From Pleuronectes platessa (taxonomy: Eukaryota > Chordata > Actinopteri > Pleuronectiformes > Pleuronectidae), in assembly GCF_947347685.1 (NCBI RefSeq), contig NC_070632.1:4367105-4431104 (forward strand): a DNA stretch of 64,000 nucleotides, given 5' to 3'. The translations under genes were made by a program, and so were the position numbers. Below, in pieces: positions 1 to 10,799 of the stretch (the first letter of the stretch is position 1; each line of letters starts with the position of its first letter). A model generated the notes under the pieces. The model made no database searches and was not told where the DNA came from. It saw only the letters and a list, made by a program, of their open reading frames with translations.

Positions 1-344
1 AGACAGAGAGACAGAGAGACAGAGAGACAGAGAGACAGGGAGACAGAGAGACAGAGAGACAGAGAGACAGAGAGACAGGGAGACAGAGTGACAGAGAGAC
101 AGGGAGACAGAGAGACAGAGAGACAGAGAGACAGAGAGACAGGGAGACAGAGAGACAGAGAGACAGAGAGACAGAGAGACAGGGAGGACAGAGTGACAGA
201 GAGACAGAGAGACAGAGAGACAGAGAGACGGAGAGACAGAGAGACAGAGAGACAGGGAGACAGAGTGACAGAGAGACAGAGAGACAGAGAGACAGGGAGA
301 CAGAGTGACAGAGAGACAGAGAGACAGAGAGACAGGGAGACAGA
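1..344. repeat. (GACAGAGA)n minisatellite, right end of an array
   Basis: An 8-bp unit GACAGAGA repeats with variants GACAGGGA and GACAGAGT. The array runs off the left edge of the window. Neither strand has stops in this unit, so the Arg/Glu/Asp/Gln-rich and Leu/Ser/Cys-rich frames here are artefacts. It ends at the junction GACAGATGTGTGAGAAGAGG, the same junction that ends the larger array near 8515. Confidence 0.97.
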
Positions 345-1300
345 TGTGTGAGAAGAGGATGTAAACTGATAAAACCCCTTTTTCAAACCCTTGCAGTAAA
401 AACCAAATAGAGCTGCGACGTCTCCAGTCTTTTATTCACTCCTTTTTTAAACATGTGACAGGGAAACTACCGCTTTTGTCCAATGAGACAAAATCAAAAG
501 TTCCTTTTGGAGCTTTAACAGAAGACACCATGATGGATGAGACAAGGGGCAAATCGGAAGTAGACGCTCGTTTGCAAAACATATTCAGCAACATGATGAA
601 TAGATTCATGGCGTTCGAACATCTGATGGTGGAATGATTTGGGTGCAAAAGTAACACTTGCAGTATCAGATGTGTGTTTTTAAATCTTATTGTTGTGTGT
701 ATACGCCCCCCCCCCCCCCACCCCCCCCCAAATTGGCGTCTAGCTGAGCTGATTTTCTCCCTCAACAGACACAATGAGTGATAAGCTCAGAAATACTAAT
801 TTCTTGATTGAACATTAACAATAAACAACGAGGATGAGAAACCTTTACTTTAGGTGTCAGCTAACAATTAGCTCAGATATTCATTTGAGTGTCACACCAT
901 CAGAATGACCCCTCACACCCTCACACCCTCACACACTGAAGCAGACTCACACAGGGGCTAACAAATGGCTATAATTAGCCGAACTGATCAATGGGACTCT
1001 AAATGAAACACACTCATCATTGTAACGCCTGCAACTCAGCTCCGGTCCTGGCTGACGACACGGTAGAGATGCGGTAACACAGTGTTCAGTGAGTGTGTGT
1101 CGGGTGGTGGTGGGGGGGGGGGGGGGGGTTTGTGTTATTCCCCAATGGAGACAAGGGTGACAAAGGGAGTTCTATTAGCTGAAGTCACGGCTCTTAACAC
1201 TGACGGAGAAGGAAGGGGGAGAAGTATCGAGTGTGTGTTTGTTGTCAGCGGTTTAATGCATTGGTCGAGGCCGAACTTAATTCCACCATTAATACTGTCA
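345..1300. repeat. Flank duplication, copy A (paralogue of 8515-9500)
   Basis: From the array junction this segment matches 8515-9500 base for base apart from scattered substitutions and indels. The indels include about 32 extra bases in copy B near 8620 and different poly-C/poly-G lengths at 705-730 and 1112-1128. By eye, divergence is near zero over 905-1100, about 3% over 780-905 and about 6% over 455-637. The copy stops at the assembly gap. It may be a real tandem duplication or an uncollapsed haplotype. Apart from the 60-codon frame listed separately, I see no gene in it. Confidence 0.93.
455..637 (+). other. Short open frame shared by both duplicate copies (60 codons)
   Basis: An ATG-started frame of 60 codons stays open to a TGA, and the paralogous frame at 8660-8845 ends at the same TGA. 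The single indel between copies in this stretch is 3 bp and keeps frame. I count about seven amino-acid-changing and four silent substitutions between copies, which is weak evidence at best for constraint. The C-terminal half (around TEDTMMDETRGKSEVDARLQ) is the best preserved. No family is recognised, and there is no signal peptide or clear promoter. It may be a fragment of a mobile element or chance. Confidence 0.2.
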
Positions 1301-1500
1301 NNNNNNNNNNNNNNNNNNNNNNNNNNNNNNNNNNNNNNNNNNNNNNNNNNNNNNNNNNNNNNNNNNNNNNNNNNNNNNNNNNNNNNNNNNNNNNNNNNNN
1401 NNNNNNNNNNNNNNNNNNNNNNNNNNNNNNNNNNNNNNNNNNNNNNNNNNNNNNNNNNNNNNNNNNNNNNNNNNNNNNNNNNNNNNNNNNNNNNNNNNNN
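1301..1500. other. Assembly gap (200 N)
   Basis: Exactly 200 unknown bases. The sequence before the gap matches copy B up to about 9500. The sequence after it does not match the continuation of copy B, so the gap is also a break in synteny between the two copies. Confidence 0.99.
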
Positions 1501-1611
1501 AGTGTCCCTCTCCTCTAGGACGCTCTATAGTTATTTTGTGAATGTAAACGTTCTTACACACTGGACCTTTAACACCTCGTCAGTAGTGGGGCTAATAATT
1601 CTAATCTTTAT

Positions 1612-1764
1612 AACACACCTACAACCAATCACAACAGAGTGGGCCTGCAGGCCAATCAGAGCAGACTGGGATTTATCAGGAGGAGGGCCTTAAAGTGACA
1701 GGAGGTAAACCCAAGTATTTCAGACAGAGGCTGAAAAGAGGAGCTGCAGCAAAGGACAGTTTGA
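1612..1764 (-). repeat. Interspersed repeat, shared with 62297-62445
   Basis: Read on the minus strand, this matches 62297-62445 over about 150 bp. The shared parts are a core around GCTGCAGCTCCTCTTTTCAG and the stretch CTCTGATTGGCC...CACTCTGTTGTGATTGG. The core alone recurs at 34050-34099. I recognise this as a common fish interspersed repeat but cannot name its class. Confidence 0.75.
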
Positions 1765-2515
1765 GGAAAGTGATGCGTTTTCGGATTTTCTTCACATGCA
1801 GAGATTAGAGAAGATGAAGTTTGGATAAAAAGGGAGGAGAGGAAGAAGAGGCGAATACAGAAGATGGCAATAATGCGTCTTGACGTTGGTGCATTGCTGC
1901 AGAAGAGGAAGAAGAAGAAGCAGCTAGCCTGACTCTAGCTTCTCTAAAGCGCACTAATTATAATTAAAGTTAAATATTATGTTTATTCCATTCAGGACAA
2001 TAAAGTGTCAAAATGAGAAAAGAGCGAGCAGAGTCCTCATTCCCAGTCTTTATAATAATCTAAATGAACCTGCTTCTGGCTCCGGTTTTGTATTGAATTG
2101 ACAGATACAGTGGTATTAATATGCTTATGTCTCATTAGGACAACACACTATTTTCAAAGTACTTTTATGTAATGTTGTTATTGATAGAAATGACACAAAA
2201 CTGAACCAAAGTTGCATTAAACTGCAATTAGCCTTTGAAAAAGACGCTTTCTAAAAAAAACTTCCTGGGTTTATAGGCAACATTCCTCTATTTTACTCTA
2301 CATTTTTTCATTAATTACCTTTTCTAGTGCAGCATCTTAAAAATGTAAAATTTTTTCTGCTTTCTCCCAAATCCTCTGTCGTTTGTTTCCTGTTTATTAT
2401 TTATTTAGTTTCATACATTCTTGAAATGGTCATACTTCATATCCTGCATCTTTTGTCTCTTTGCCCTCCTCTTTAATTTATTGTCTTTCTTCGATCCGTT
2501 GTCCTCCCCCTCTTC
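1765..2515. other. No gene seen; AT-rich unique DNA
   Basis: Mixed AT-rich sequence with short purine runs (GAAGAAGAAG near 1900). All six frames are broken by stops. No convincing splice-site pair, RNA gene or repeat boundary was found. Confidence 0.6.
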
Positions 2516-2519
2516 TAGT

Positions 2520-2530
2520 CCCCCCTGCCC

Positions 2531-2565
<35 letters not shown>

Positions 2566-3075
2566 GGCTGACATACAGTATGTTGATTTAGCACTTTGCT
2601 TCCACCAGAGACGTTTGGCCTGCGAGGCTGAGAGAGAGACGATGGCGGTGTAAAGAAGAGGGAGGGAGCTGGTTAAAAAAAATTGATAGAGGAATGAAAG
2701 ATTGATAAAGACACTCACTTCCATTCTTCTTCGGCCTTTCTCTTGCTCTCTTTTCCTGTCTTTTTCTCAATGTCCCTCCCTCTCTTTGGCCTTTTCAGCG
2801 TATTGATCAGTGACAGACGGCCAAAAAATGAAGGAGAAAACGCTAGGTGATATTTTGCCGAGTGAGCGTGAGAAGGGCAGAAAGATGGATGGAGAGGGAG
2901 AGAGAGAGAGAGAAGAAAGAAGAGAAAAGAGGGAGGGAGAGAATTGAGACAGAGAGGAGGGGAGGTCTGTTTGAATTCTCCATTAAAACAATCAACTGCA
3001 GCTTCCCAGGAGAGACGGAGACAGATGAAAAGACACAGAAGCCTGGAAAGAGAGAGGGGGGGGGGGGGGGGGGGA
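2520..3075. repeat. Low-complexity block: (C)n(CT)n, GA-rich stretch, (G)19
   Basis: A C run and a CT run lie at 2530-2565, a GA-rich stretch at 2880-2960, and a run of 19 G at 3056-3074. The open frames here (Pro/Ser/Leu-rich on minus, Arg/Glu-rich on plus) follow from composition and are not genes. Confidence 0.9.
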
Positions 3076-3204
3076 GCTGCTCTATCACACTCTGACACAC
3101 ACACACACATACATGCACATTCATACATGCAGATCGGTATTGATAAGAATCATTGGAATTGATAGTATAATTCTCTCAAAGTCCCATCACCTGCAGTAAC
3201 AGAG

Positions 3205-3230
3205 ATGTGTACGTGTGTGAGTGTGTGTCT

Positions 3231-3274
<44 letters not shown>
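3205..3274. repeat. (TG)n microsatellite
   Basis: Imperfect TG repeat that becomes perfect in its last 40 bases. Confidence 0.97.
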
Positions 3275-3276
<2 letters not shown>

Positions 3277-3480
3277 CCATGAGGATTAGCTCATGAGCTC
3301 ACCCGAGAAGAAAAGTTACTCACGGTCCATATTCACGTTCATTATCACAACAAGCACTAATGATTAAAGCCTAATGGGCGGCATGTTCTTCGTACAGAGC
3401 AAATTCGAGATATTAACGTACATGAGGCAGAGCGGATGATCTGTCTGCGATCAAACAATGAGGAATATCAGTAACTTGAG
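3275..3480. promoter_or_regulatory. Candidate conserved noncoding element
   Basis: High-complexity sequence immediately after a microsatellite, with ATTA-type and TGATTAAAG motifs near 3360 and no open frame. The sharp change from low-complexity flanks is the only evidence. No alignment was possible. Confidence 0.3.
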
Positions 3481-3654
3481 TTCAATGTCAGTCACAGCCC
3501 GAGAAAGTTTTAGCTAGCAAAGTTTCTGACCAATATTCAGAGTTAAATTGCGATTATTTTTAGCATATGATCTCAAGCGATTATTGAGTTGTATCAGGTA
3601 AATCTAAAAGCAACTGCTTGGTGTTTTTTGGTTGGTTAGATTTTGAGTAAATCT

Positions 3655-3790
3655 GGAAATAAATTTTTTTTGGGGATTCAGCTTTTATTTTCCAGAGACA
3701 GAAAGTGAAGAAATGACACAGTAAATGGTTCCACGTGCCAGGAATCGAACTACGGGCCGGGTACCTGAGGTAAAGAGCCTGTGTGACCTT
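3655..3790 (-). repeat. tRNA-derived SINE fragment (probable)
   Basis: On the minus strand this contains a pol III box B-like GTTCGATTCC (complement of 3741-3750), followed by an AATAAAAGC-type tail, as in fish tRNA-derived SINEs. A clear box A is missing, so it is probably truncated or decayed. Confidence 0.5.
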
Positions 3791-5399
3791 TGCTAGCTTT
3801 TTAAAAATAAATAAATACCAATAATTAACATTAGAAAAAGGGAAACGGCCTGTAGGTAAAACACGTACGCTGTTCTAACGACTCTACACATTTCGGAAAA
3901 ATCGTCTGAGCAGTTTTTATAAAGCTACGAACACACACTGATGAAGCTGCAAAAAAAAAATCCCACTTTCTTTGACAGCAGCTGAACAAATAACCATTTT
4001 TAAGAGTCCTGCAGGTCAGAATAAACTGTGAATCCTCAGATGTGAATGTTGTTGCATGATATCTGTGTCGTCTCTCGCAGTTAAACTAATGAAGCAGATC
4101 ATCTATACATGAAAAGATCTTCATCATCCATACTTATACATAACTGTCGCTGCAAGTGTTTGTACTGTCAACATCAAGAACGCAGCTTTAAGAAAAACAA
4201 CAACGAAACAGCGGACGGAGCTGAATTGAATTTTCTCCGCACAAAGGCTCTGTGTGGTATTCAGGAATCTTTCATCCTCAAGGTCAAGGTGCTTTCATTA
4301 CACTTTCCCCCTTCAGGAGGATGAGAGTGTTTGTTTGAAAGGGCGAAGACAACAAGACGGGAGGGAAATATGCAGCTGGCTGGAGAGAACACGGTTTTGA
4401 CGGGACAACAGATATTCCACCTTTCTCGACCTTTAGGTAAAACAGGAGGAGGACATCAGTGGGAGAAGGGAGGAGGTGTGGAGTGAAAAGGAGAAGAACA
4501 CGATGTTGAGACGGGGACAGGAAGTGGGTAAACAGTTTTCATTTCTTTCATATTTCATTGTGATTATCAGGTCCTTGGTGTCATGTTCTGTAGCTTTGTC
4601 CACAGTGAGCGGACAGAGGCAGAGGAAATTGTAAGAAAGAAATGATATTCATTCAAGATTTAATAAAAATCAGGATGTATGTTTACTACAGATATTCAAT
4701 ATGATCATCAAGCCCTGGGAATCACAATGGAAAAATAATTAGAAATGTTTAAAAAAGGTATTTCTCTCCATCAATTTATGAAAATCTTTATCCCAACAAT
4801 ACATTAGCTGTCTATCAACAGGAATTCAATAATCGAAATATGCTGAATGTGTACTGAAATGTAAAAAATGTAATGTCTCAGTGCAAATAAATGGTTGAAA
4901 AGCAAATATATTGTGTTTTTTAATATCAATTTCTTGAATTATCCAGAAGCCAAACAGCCTTGTGATGTTCTACCTACAACAAAATGTTCAGAAAGTTCCT
5001 CCCAACTGTAAATTCAACATTTTGTGAGTGACTTACATTGAGCAAAGTTTCCTTGTTGAAGCTCAGGTCACTGAAAGATCGCCGTCTTCTTCAAAACCCA
5101 CCTGCTGTGCTCGTTGACCTCCTCTTTGCAGGTTCATTTCTACATGACTGTGTGTTTTCTTACACACCTGTACGTGTGTATCTGTATGTGTGTAAAGGCC
5201 TCACACAGTTTGACCCCTCCTCATTAATCTCCTCTGGAGAAGAAATGAGCTCCATCCATCAAGATAACATTGCAGAGGAAGACCCCACTTCTCAACTGGC
5301 TAAAACTCCATCATCCTCCTTCCTCTCTTTCCCTCTTTACACACGTGCCAACAATCTCTCCATACCTGCGTTAGGCTAAAGACAAACCAGTACAGACCA
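3791..5399. other. No gene seen
   Basis: Mixed AT-rich DNA. A 113-codon frame at 5038-5379 has a start but no splice signals, no recognisable motif and atypical codon use. I do not call it. No RNA genes or element ends were found. Confidence 0.55.
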
Positions 5400-5565
5400 G
5401 TGCAGCCGAGTCCTCGCCAACTCCAGTCTCTTACAAACCAGATGGATGAGATCACAGTGAGGATCAGGAGGCATCACCTCATCCCTCCTGCAAACAGCTG
5501 GGTGTCACGGTGTGGTTTGATACTCCACCTGGAGGGACTAGGTCTCTGGTGGGACGGACGGAGAC
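5400..5565. other. Left junction of the main minisatellite
   Basis: Unique sequence leading into the array. The last part (CCACCTGGAG then GGACTAGGTCT then GGAGACAGAG) resembles 9568-9630, which has CACCTGGAG, GGACTAGGTCT and GGAGGACACAGAGG in the same order. The array may therefore have grown from an ACAGAG-rich seed within a longer duplicated unit. Confidence 0.6.
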
Positions 5566-8514
5566 AGAGAGACAGAGAGACAGAGAGACAGAGAGACAGA
5601 GAAACAGAGAGACAGAGAGACAGAGAGACAGAGAGACAGAGAGACAGAGAGACAGAGAGACAGGGAGACAGAGAGACAGAGTGACAGAGAGACAGAGAGA
5701 CAGAGAGACAGAGAGACAGAGAGACAGAGTGACAGAGAGACAGAGAGACAGGGAGACAGAGAGACAGAGAAACAGAGAGACAGAGAGACAGAGAGACAGA
5801 GAGACAGAGAGACAGAGAGACAGAGAGACACAGAGACAGAGAGACAGAGAGACAGAGAGACAGAGAGACAGGGAGACAGAGAGACAGAGAGACAGGGAGA
5901 CAGAGAGACAGAGAGACAGAGAGACAGAGAGACAGGGAGACAGAGAGACAGAGAGACAGAGAGACAGAGAGACAGACAGACAGAGAGACAGAGAGACAGA
6001 GAGACAGAGACAGAGAGACAGAGAGACAGAGAGACAGAGAGACAGACAGACAGAGAGACAGAGAGACAGAGAGACAGAGAGACAGAGAAACAGAGAGACA
6101 GAGAGACAGAGAGACAGAGTGACAGAGAGACAGAGAGACAGAGAGACAGAGAGACAGAGAGACAGAGAGACAGAGAGACAGAGAGACAGAGAGACAGGGA
6201 GACAGAGAGACAGGGAGACAGAGAGACAGAGAGACAGAGAAACAGAGAGACAGAGAGACAGAGAGACAGAGAGACAGAGTGACAGAGAGACAGAGAGACA
6301 GAGAGACAGAGAGACAGAGTGACAGAGAGACAGAGAGACAGGGAGAGAGAGAGACAGAGAGACAGAGAGACAGAGAGACAGGGAGAGAGAGAGACAGGGA
6401 GACAGAGAGACAGGGAGAGAGAGTGACAGAGAGACAGAGAGACAGAGAGACAGAGTGACAGAGAGACAGAGAGACAGAGAGACAGGGAGACAGAGAGACA
6501 GAGAGACAGAGAGACAGAGAGACAGAGAGACAGAGAGACAGAGTGAGAGAGAGACAGAGAGACAGAGAGACAGAGAGACAGAGTGACAGAGAGACAGAGA
6601 GACAGAGAGACAGGGAGACACAGAGACAGGGAGACAGAGAGACAGAGAGACAGAGAGACAGAGTGACAGAGAGACAGAGAGACAGAGAGACAGAGAGACA
6701 GAGAGACAGGGAGACACAGAGACAGAGAGACAGAGAGACAGAGAGACAGACAGACAGAGAGACAGAGAGACAGAGAGACAGGGAGACACAGAGACAGAGA
6801 GACAGAGAGACAGAGAGACACAGAGACAGAGAGACAGAGAGACAGAGAGACAGAGTGACAGAGAGACAGGGAGACACAGAGACAGAGAGACAGAGAGACA
6901 GACAGACAGAGAGACAGAGAGACAGGGAGACAGAGAGACAGAGTGACAGAGAGACAGAGAGACAGAGAGACAGAGAGACAGAGAGACAGAGTGACAGAGA
7001 GACAGAGAGACAGGGAGACAGAGAGACAGAGAAACAGAGAGACAGAGAGACAGAGAGACAGAGAGACAGGGAGACAGAGAGACAGAGAGACAGGGAGACA
7101 GAGAGACAGAGAGACAGAGAGACAGGGAGACAGAGAGACAGAGAGACAGAGAGACAGAGAGACAGAGAGACAGACAGACAGAGAGACAGAGAGACAGAGA
7201 GACAGAGACAGAGAGACAGAGAGACAGAGAGACAGAGAGACAGACAGACAGAGAGACAGAGAGACAGAGAGACAGAGTGACAGAGAGACAGAGAGACAGA
7301 GAAACAGAGAGACAGAGAGACAGAGAGACAGAGAGACAGAGAAACAGAGAGACAGAGAGACAGAGAGACAGAGTGACAGAGAGACAGAGAGACAGAGAGA
7401 CAGAGAGACAGACAGACAGAGAGACAGAGAGACAGAGAGACAGGGAGACAGAGAGACAGAGAGACAGAGAAACAGAGAGACAGAGAGACAGAGAGACAGA
7501 GAGACAGAGAGACAGAGAGACAGAGTGACAGAGAGACAGAGAGACAGAGAGACAGAGAGACAGAGTGACAGAGAGACAGAGAGACAGGGAGAGAGAGAGA
7601 CAGAGAGACAGAGAGACAGAGAGACAGGGAGAGAGAGAGACAGGGAGACAGAGAGACAGGGAGAGAGAGTGACAGAGAGACAGAGAGACAGAGAGACAGG
7701 GAGACAGAGAGACAGAGAGACAGAGAGACAGAGAGACAGAGAGACAGAGTGAGAGAGAGACAGAGAGACAGAGAGACAGAGAGACAGAGTGACAGAGAGA
7801 CAGAGAGACAGAGAGACAGGGAGACACAGAGACAGGGAGACAGAGAGACAGAGAGACAGAGAGACAGAGTGACAGAGAGACAGAGAGACAGAGAGACAGA
7901 GAGACAGAGAGACAGAGAGACAGGGAGACACAGAGACAGAGAGACAGAGAGACAGAGAGACAGAGAGACAGACAGACAGAGAGACAGAGAGACAGAGAGA
8001 CAGGGAGACACAGAGACAGAGAGACAGAGAGACAGAGAGACAGAGAGACACAGAGACAGAGAGACAGAGAGACAGAGAGACAGAGTGACAGAGAGACAGG
8101 GAGACACAGAGACAGAGAGACAGAGAGACAGACAGACAGAGAGACAGAGAGACAGGGAGACAGAGAGACAGAGAGACAGAGAGACAGAGAGACAGAGAGA
8201 CAGGGAGACACAGAGACAGAGAGACAGAGAGACAGAGAGACAGAGAGACAGACAGACAGAGAGACAGAGAGACAGAGAGACAGGGAGACACAGAGACAGA
8301 GAGACAGAGAGACAGAGAGACAGAGAGACACAGAGACAGAGAGACAGAGAGACAGAGAGACAGAGTGACAGAGAGACAGGGAGACACAGAGACAGAGAGA
8401 CAGAGAGACAGACAGACAGAGAGACAGAGAGACAGGGAGACAGAGAGACAGAGAGACAGAGAGACAGAGAGACAGAGAGACAGGGAGACAGAGAGACAGA
8501 GAGACAGAGAGACA
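5566..8514. repeat. (GACAGAGA)n minisatellite with higher-order repeats
   Basis: About 2.95 kb of an 8-bp unit. Variant units (GACAGGGA, GACAGAGT, GACACAGA, GACAGACA, GAGAGAGA, GAAACAGA) recur in long-range order. Positions 7921-8200 and 8201-8480 are identical over 280 bp. A block starting GAGTGAGAGA at 6541 recurs at 7747, and a GGGAGAGAGA block at 6341 recurs at 7587, giving a looser period of about 1.2 kb. The unit has no stop codon on either strand, so frames of up to about 1,000 codons exist and none is a gene. Confidence 0.98.
7921..8480. repeat. Perfect 280-bp tandem duplication inside the array
   Basis: The order of variant units in 7921-8200 is repeated without a single difference in 8201-8480 (35 units of 8 bp). 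This points to a very recent block duplication, or to an assembly or consensus artefact in the array. Confidence 0.95.
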
Positions 8515-9500
8515 GATGTGTGAGAAGAGGATGTAAACTGATAAAAATCCCTTTTTCAAATCCTTGCAGTAAAAACCAAATAGAGCTGGGACGTCTCCAG
8601 TCTTTTATTCACTCCTTCCAAAACACACGCAGATGTCATCTGGACCGAGGTTTAAACAGGTGACAGGGAAACTACTGCTTTTGTCCAAAGAGGCAAAATC
8701 CAAACAAGTCCCTTTTGGAGCTTTGACAGAAGACACCATGATCGATGAGACAAGGGGCAAATCGGAAGTAGACGCTCGTCTGCAAAACATATTCAGCAAC
8801 ATGATGAATAGAATCATGGCGTTCGTACATCTGATGGTGGAATGATTTGGGTGCAAAAGTAACACTTGCAGTATCAGATGTGTTTTTAAATCTAATTGTT
8901 GTGTGTATACGCCCCCCCCCCCCCCCAAATTGCCGTCTAGCTGAGCTGATTTTCTCCCTCAACAGACACAATGAGTGATAAGCTCAGAAATACTCATTTC
9001 TTGATTGTACATTGACAATAAACAACGAGGATGAGAAACCTTTACTTTAGGTGTCAGCAAACAATTAGCTCAGATATTCATTTGAGTGTCACACCATCAG
9101 AATGACCCTCACACCCTCACACCCTCACACACTGAAGCAGACTCACACAGGGGCTAACAAATGGCTATAATTAGCCGAACTGATCAATGGGACTCTAAAT
9201 GAAACACACTCATCATTGTAACGCCTGCAACTCAGCTCCGGTCCTGGCTGACGACACGGTAGAGATGCGGTAACACACTGTTCAGTGAGTGTGTGTCGGG
9301 TGGTGGTGGGGGGGGGGGACGGGGGGGTTTGTGTTATTCCCCAATGGAGACAAGGTGACAAAGGGAGTTCTATTAGCTGAAGTCACGGCTCTTAACACTG
9401 ACGGAGAGAAGGAACAGGGGAGAAGTATCGAGTGTGTGTTTGTTGTCAGAGGTTTAATGCATTGGTCGAGGCCGAACTTAATTCCACCATTAATACTGTC
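8515..9500. repeat. Flank duplication, copy B (paralogue of 345-1300)
   Basis: Follows the main array at the same junction as copy A and matches it through CCATTAATACTGTCA at its end. It carries an extra segment of about 32 bp near 8620, a C run at 8912-8926 and a shorter, interrupted G run near 9308-9326. Unlike copy A it continues past 9500 without a gap. Nothing in it is a recognisable gene. Confidence 0.93.
8660..8845 (+). other. Short open frame, copy B of the 455-637 frame
   Basis: Open over the region homologous to 455-637 and ending at the same TGA. The position of copy A's ATG is GTG here, though an upstream ATG at 8633 gives a 70-codon frame. It has one extra in-frame codon (Gln). 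Loss of the shared start argues against a functional protein. Confidence 0.18.
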
Positions 9501-10549
9501 AATGCTGATCCTGAGTGTTCAACTCATCCGGCACCTGCAGTTGTTCTCTTACAGGCGATTGTGCTAATTGATAAACTTCACCTGGAGCTAAAAGGACTAG
9601 GTCTACTCAGCCGATGGAGGACACAGAGGAGGTCGGCTAAGTCCACCGGGTCGGCCAAAACAAAATGAGGTGGTCTGGTTTTGAGCTTGCCCATCTTATG
9701 GGAAAGGTTGGGCTGGAGTGAATCCACTTGGTGGCCTCTCTTTCAGCTCGATCAACCATTGGCTGTACAGAAGCTGCACTGGTCCACTGGTTTCCATCAA
9801 AAAACAGGTTTCCATCGCATAATCTGACAAAACCAGGGCACCGCATTTAACAAACAGCAGGATCTCCGCCAGAGGTGGAGAGTAGAGTCTCGAGAGGGAC
9901 TGAAAAGCCCAGGTTAATGAAAAGGGCTTTACATATAAGCAGTTGTTGAGGGTGGAGTGGAGACACACATTCAGATATTGCTGCTTGAAATGCAAACTCA
10001 ATACATTTCTGTATTTCCTACATCCTGAGAAAAGCCCGTCTCAAGCAGATCCTACATCAGCGTGACCTCGGCTGACATGGGTGTCATGTCCTTTGTGTGC
10101 AGACCTGTGCTCACACAGAGTCGCCCTCTATATAACACCTGCAGCTTACCTCAGCACATGCATGTACTCTATGTCCCAGTACATCTATATAGAGCTCCAC
10201 TGAAAATACAAACAGATGACGCTGCAGGCGGGGCATGTCCAGTCCCACGGATCCTTTGTGTGACACCTTGTTATTGAAATACATCAAACACTCTGTTCTC
10301 AGCTTGTAGCAACAACAAACTGAATGAGGACGTGGTTTCTAGCTATACCTGTATTTTGACTCTATGAATATTTATTCCAGTAGATCGGGCACTAAGTCAG
10401 TTCTGTCAGACAACTCACGTTTGATCATGTAATATATTTATTACAACAGATTTAGTGTTTGGCGTCTAGGCTCCAACTTAATCACTCCCCCATATGATTA
10501 CACAGGAATGATGGGAGTGATGAGCAAATACTTGTAACTCCCCGTTGGA
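9501..10549. other. No gene seen; partly repeat-like DNA
   Basis: 9568-9630 resembles the left junction of the array (see 5400-5565). The rest is mixed sequence with short frames only. No gene or RNA was found. Confidence 0.5.
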
Positions 10550-10588
10550 GCCTACAGGTGGATGCTGGGCCTACAGGTGGATGCTGGG
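10550..10588. repeat. 19-bp tandem duplication
   Basis: Two copies of GCCTACAGGTGGATGCTGG in direct tandem. Confidence 0.9.
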
Positions 10589-10726
10589 GTGGTGGAGGGA
10601 CTGTAGCAACAGGTAGCCATACTGCAGCAGCAGTGCGAGCAAGAGGGGTTGATGGGAAATGTCTCTCTGGTTAAATAGACCACCTGATAAGGTGGGTGTG
10701 TATTATAGATGGTTGTGGAGATTGAG

Positions 10727-10769
10727 GTATATCACATGATGTATGTCACATGATGTATGTCACGTGATT
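10727..10769. repeat. 14-bp tandem repeat carrying E-box-like sites
   Basis: Three copies of a unit close to GTATGTCACATGAT. The last reads GTCACGTGAT. Each unit thus holds TCACATGA or TCACGTGA, the symmetric E-box (M-box) type bound by bHLH-ZIP factors of the MITF/TFE and USF kind. Function is unproven. Confidence 0.8.
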
Positions 10770-10799
10770 GGCGCAGCGCAGCTCGAGTTGCCTGCCAGA

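Noticed and set aside
1082..1693. Frames spanning the N gap
   Set aside because: Two hundred unknown bases cannot be translated.
3741..3750. A tRNA gene, from the GTTCGATTCC box
   Set aside because: No cloverleaf can be drawn; box A and acceptor stem are missing, and the tail is SINE-like.
5566..8514. CRISPR-like direct repeat array
   Set aside because: There are no unique spacers between repeats; units abut directly. It is a minisatellite in a eukaryotic genome.
5474..8663. Open frames of 245 to 1,026 codons on both strands across the minisatellite
   Set aside because: The 8-bp unit has no stop in any frame, so long frames are automatic. The translations are simple repeats of Leu/Ser/Cys/Val or Arg/Glu/Asp/Gln.
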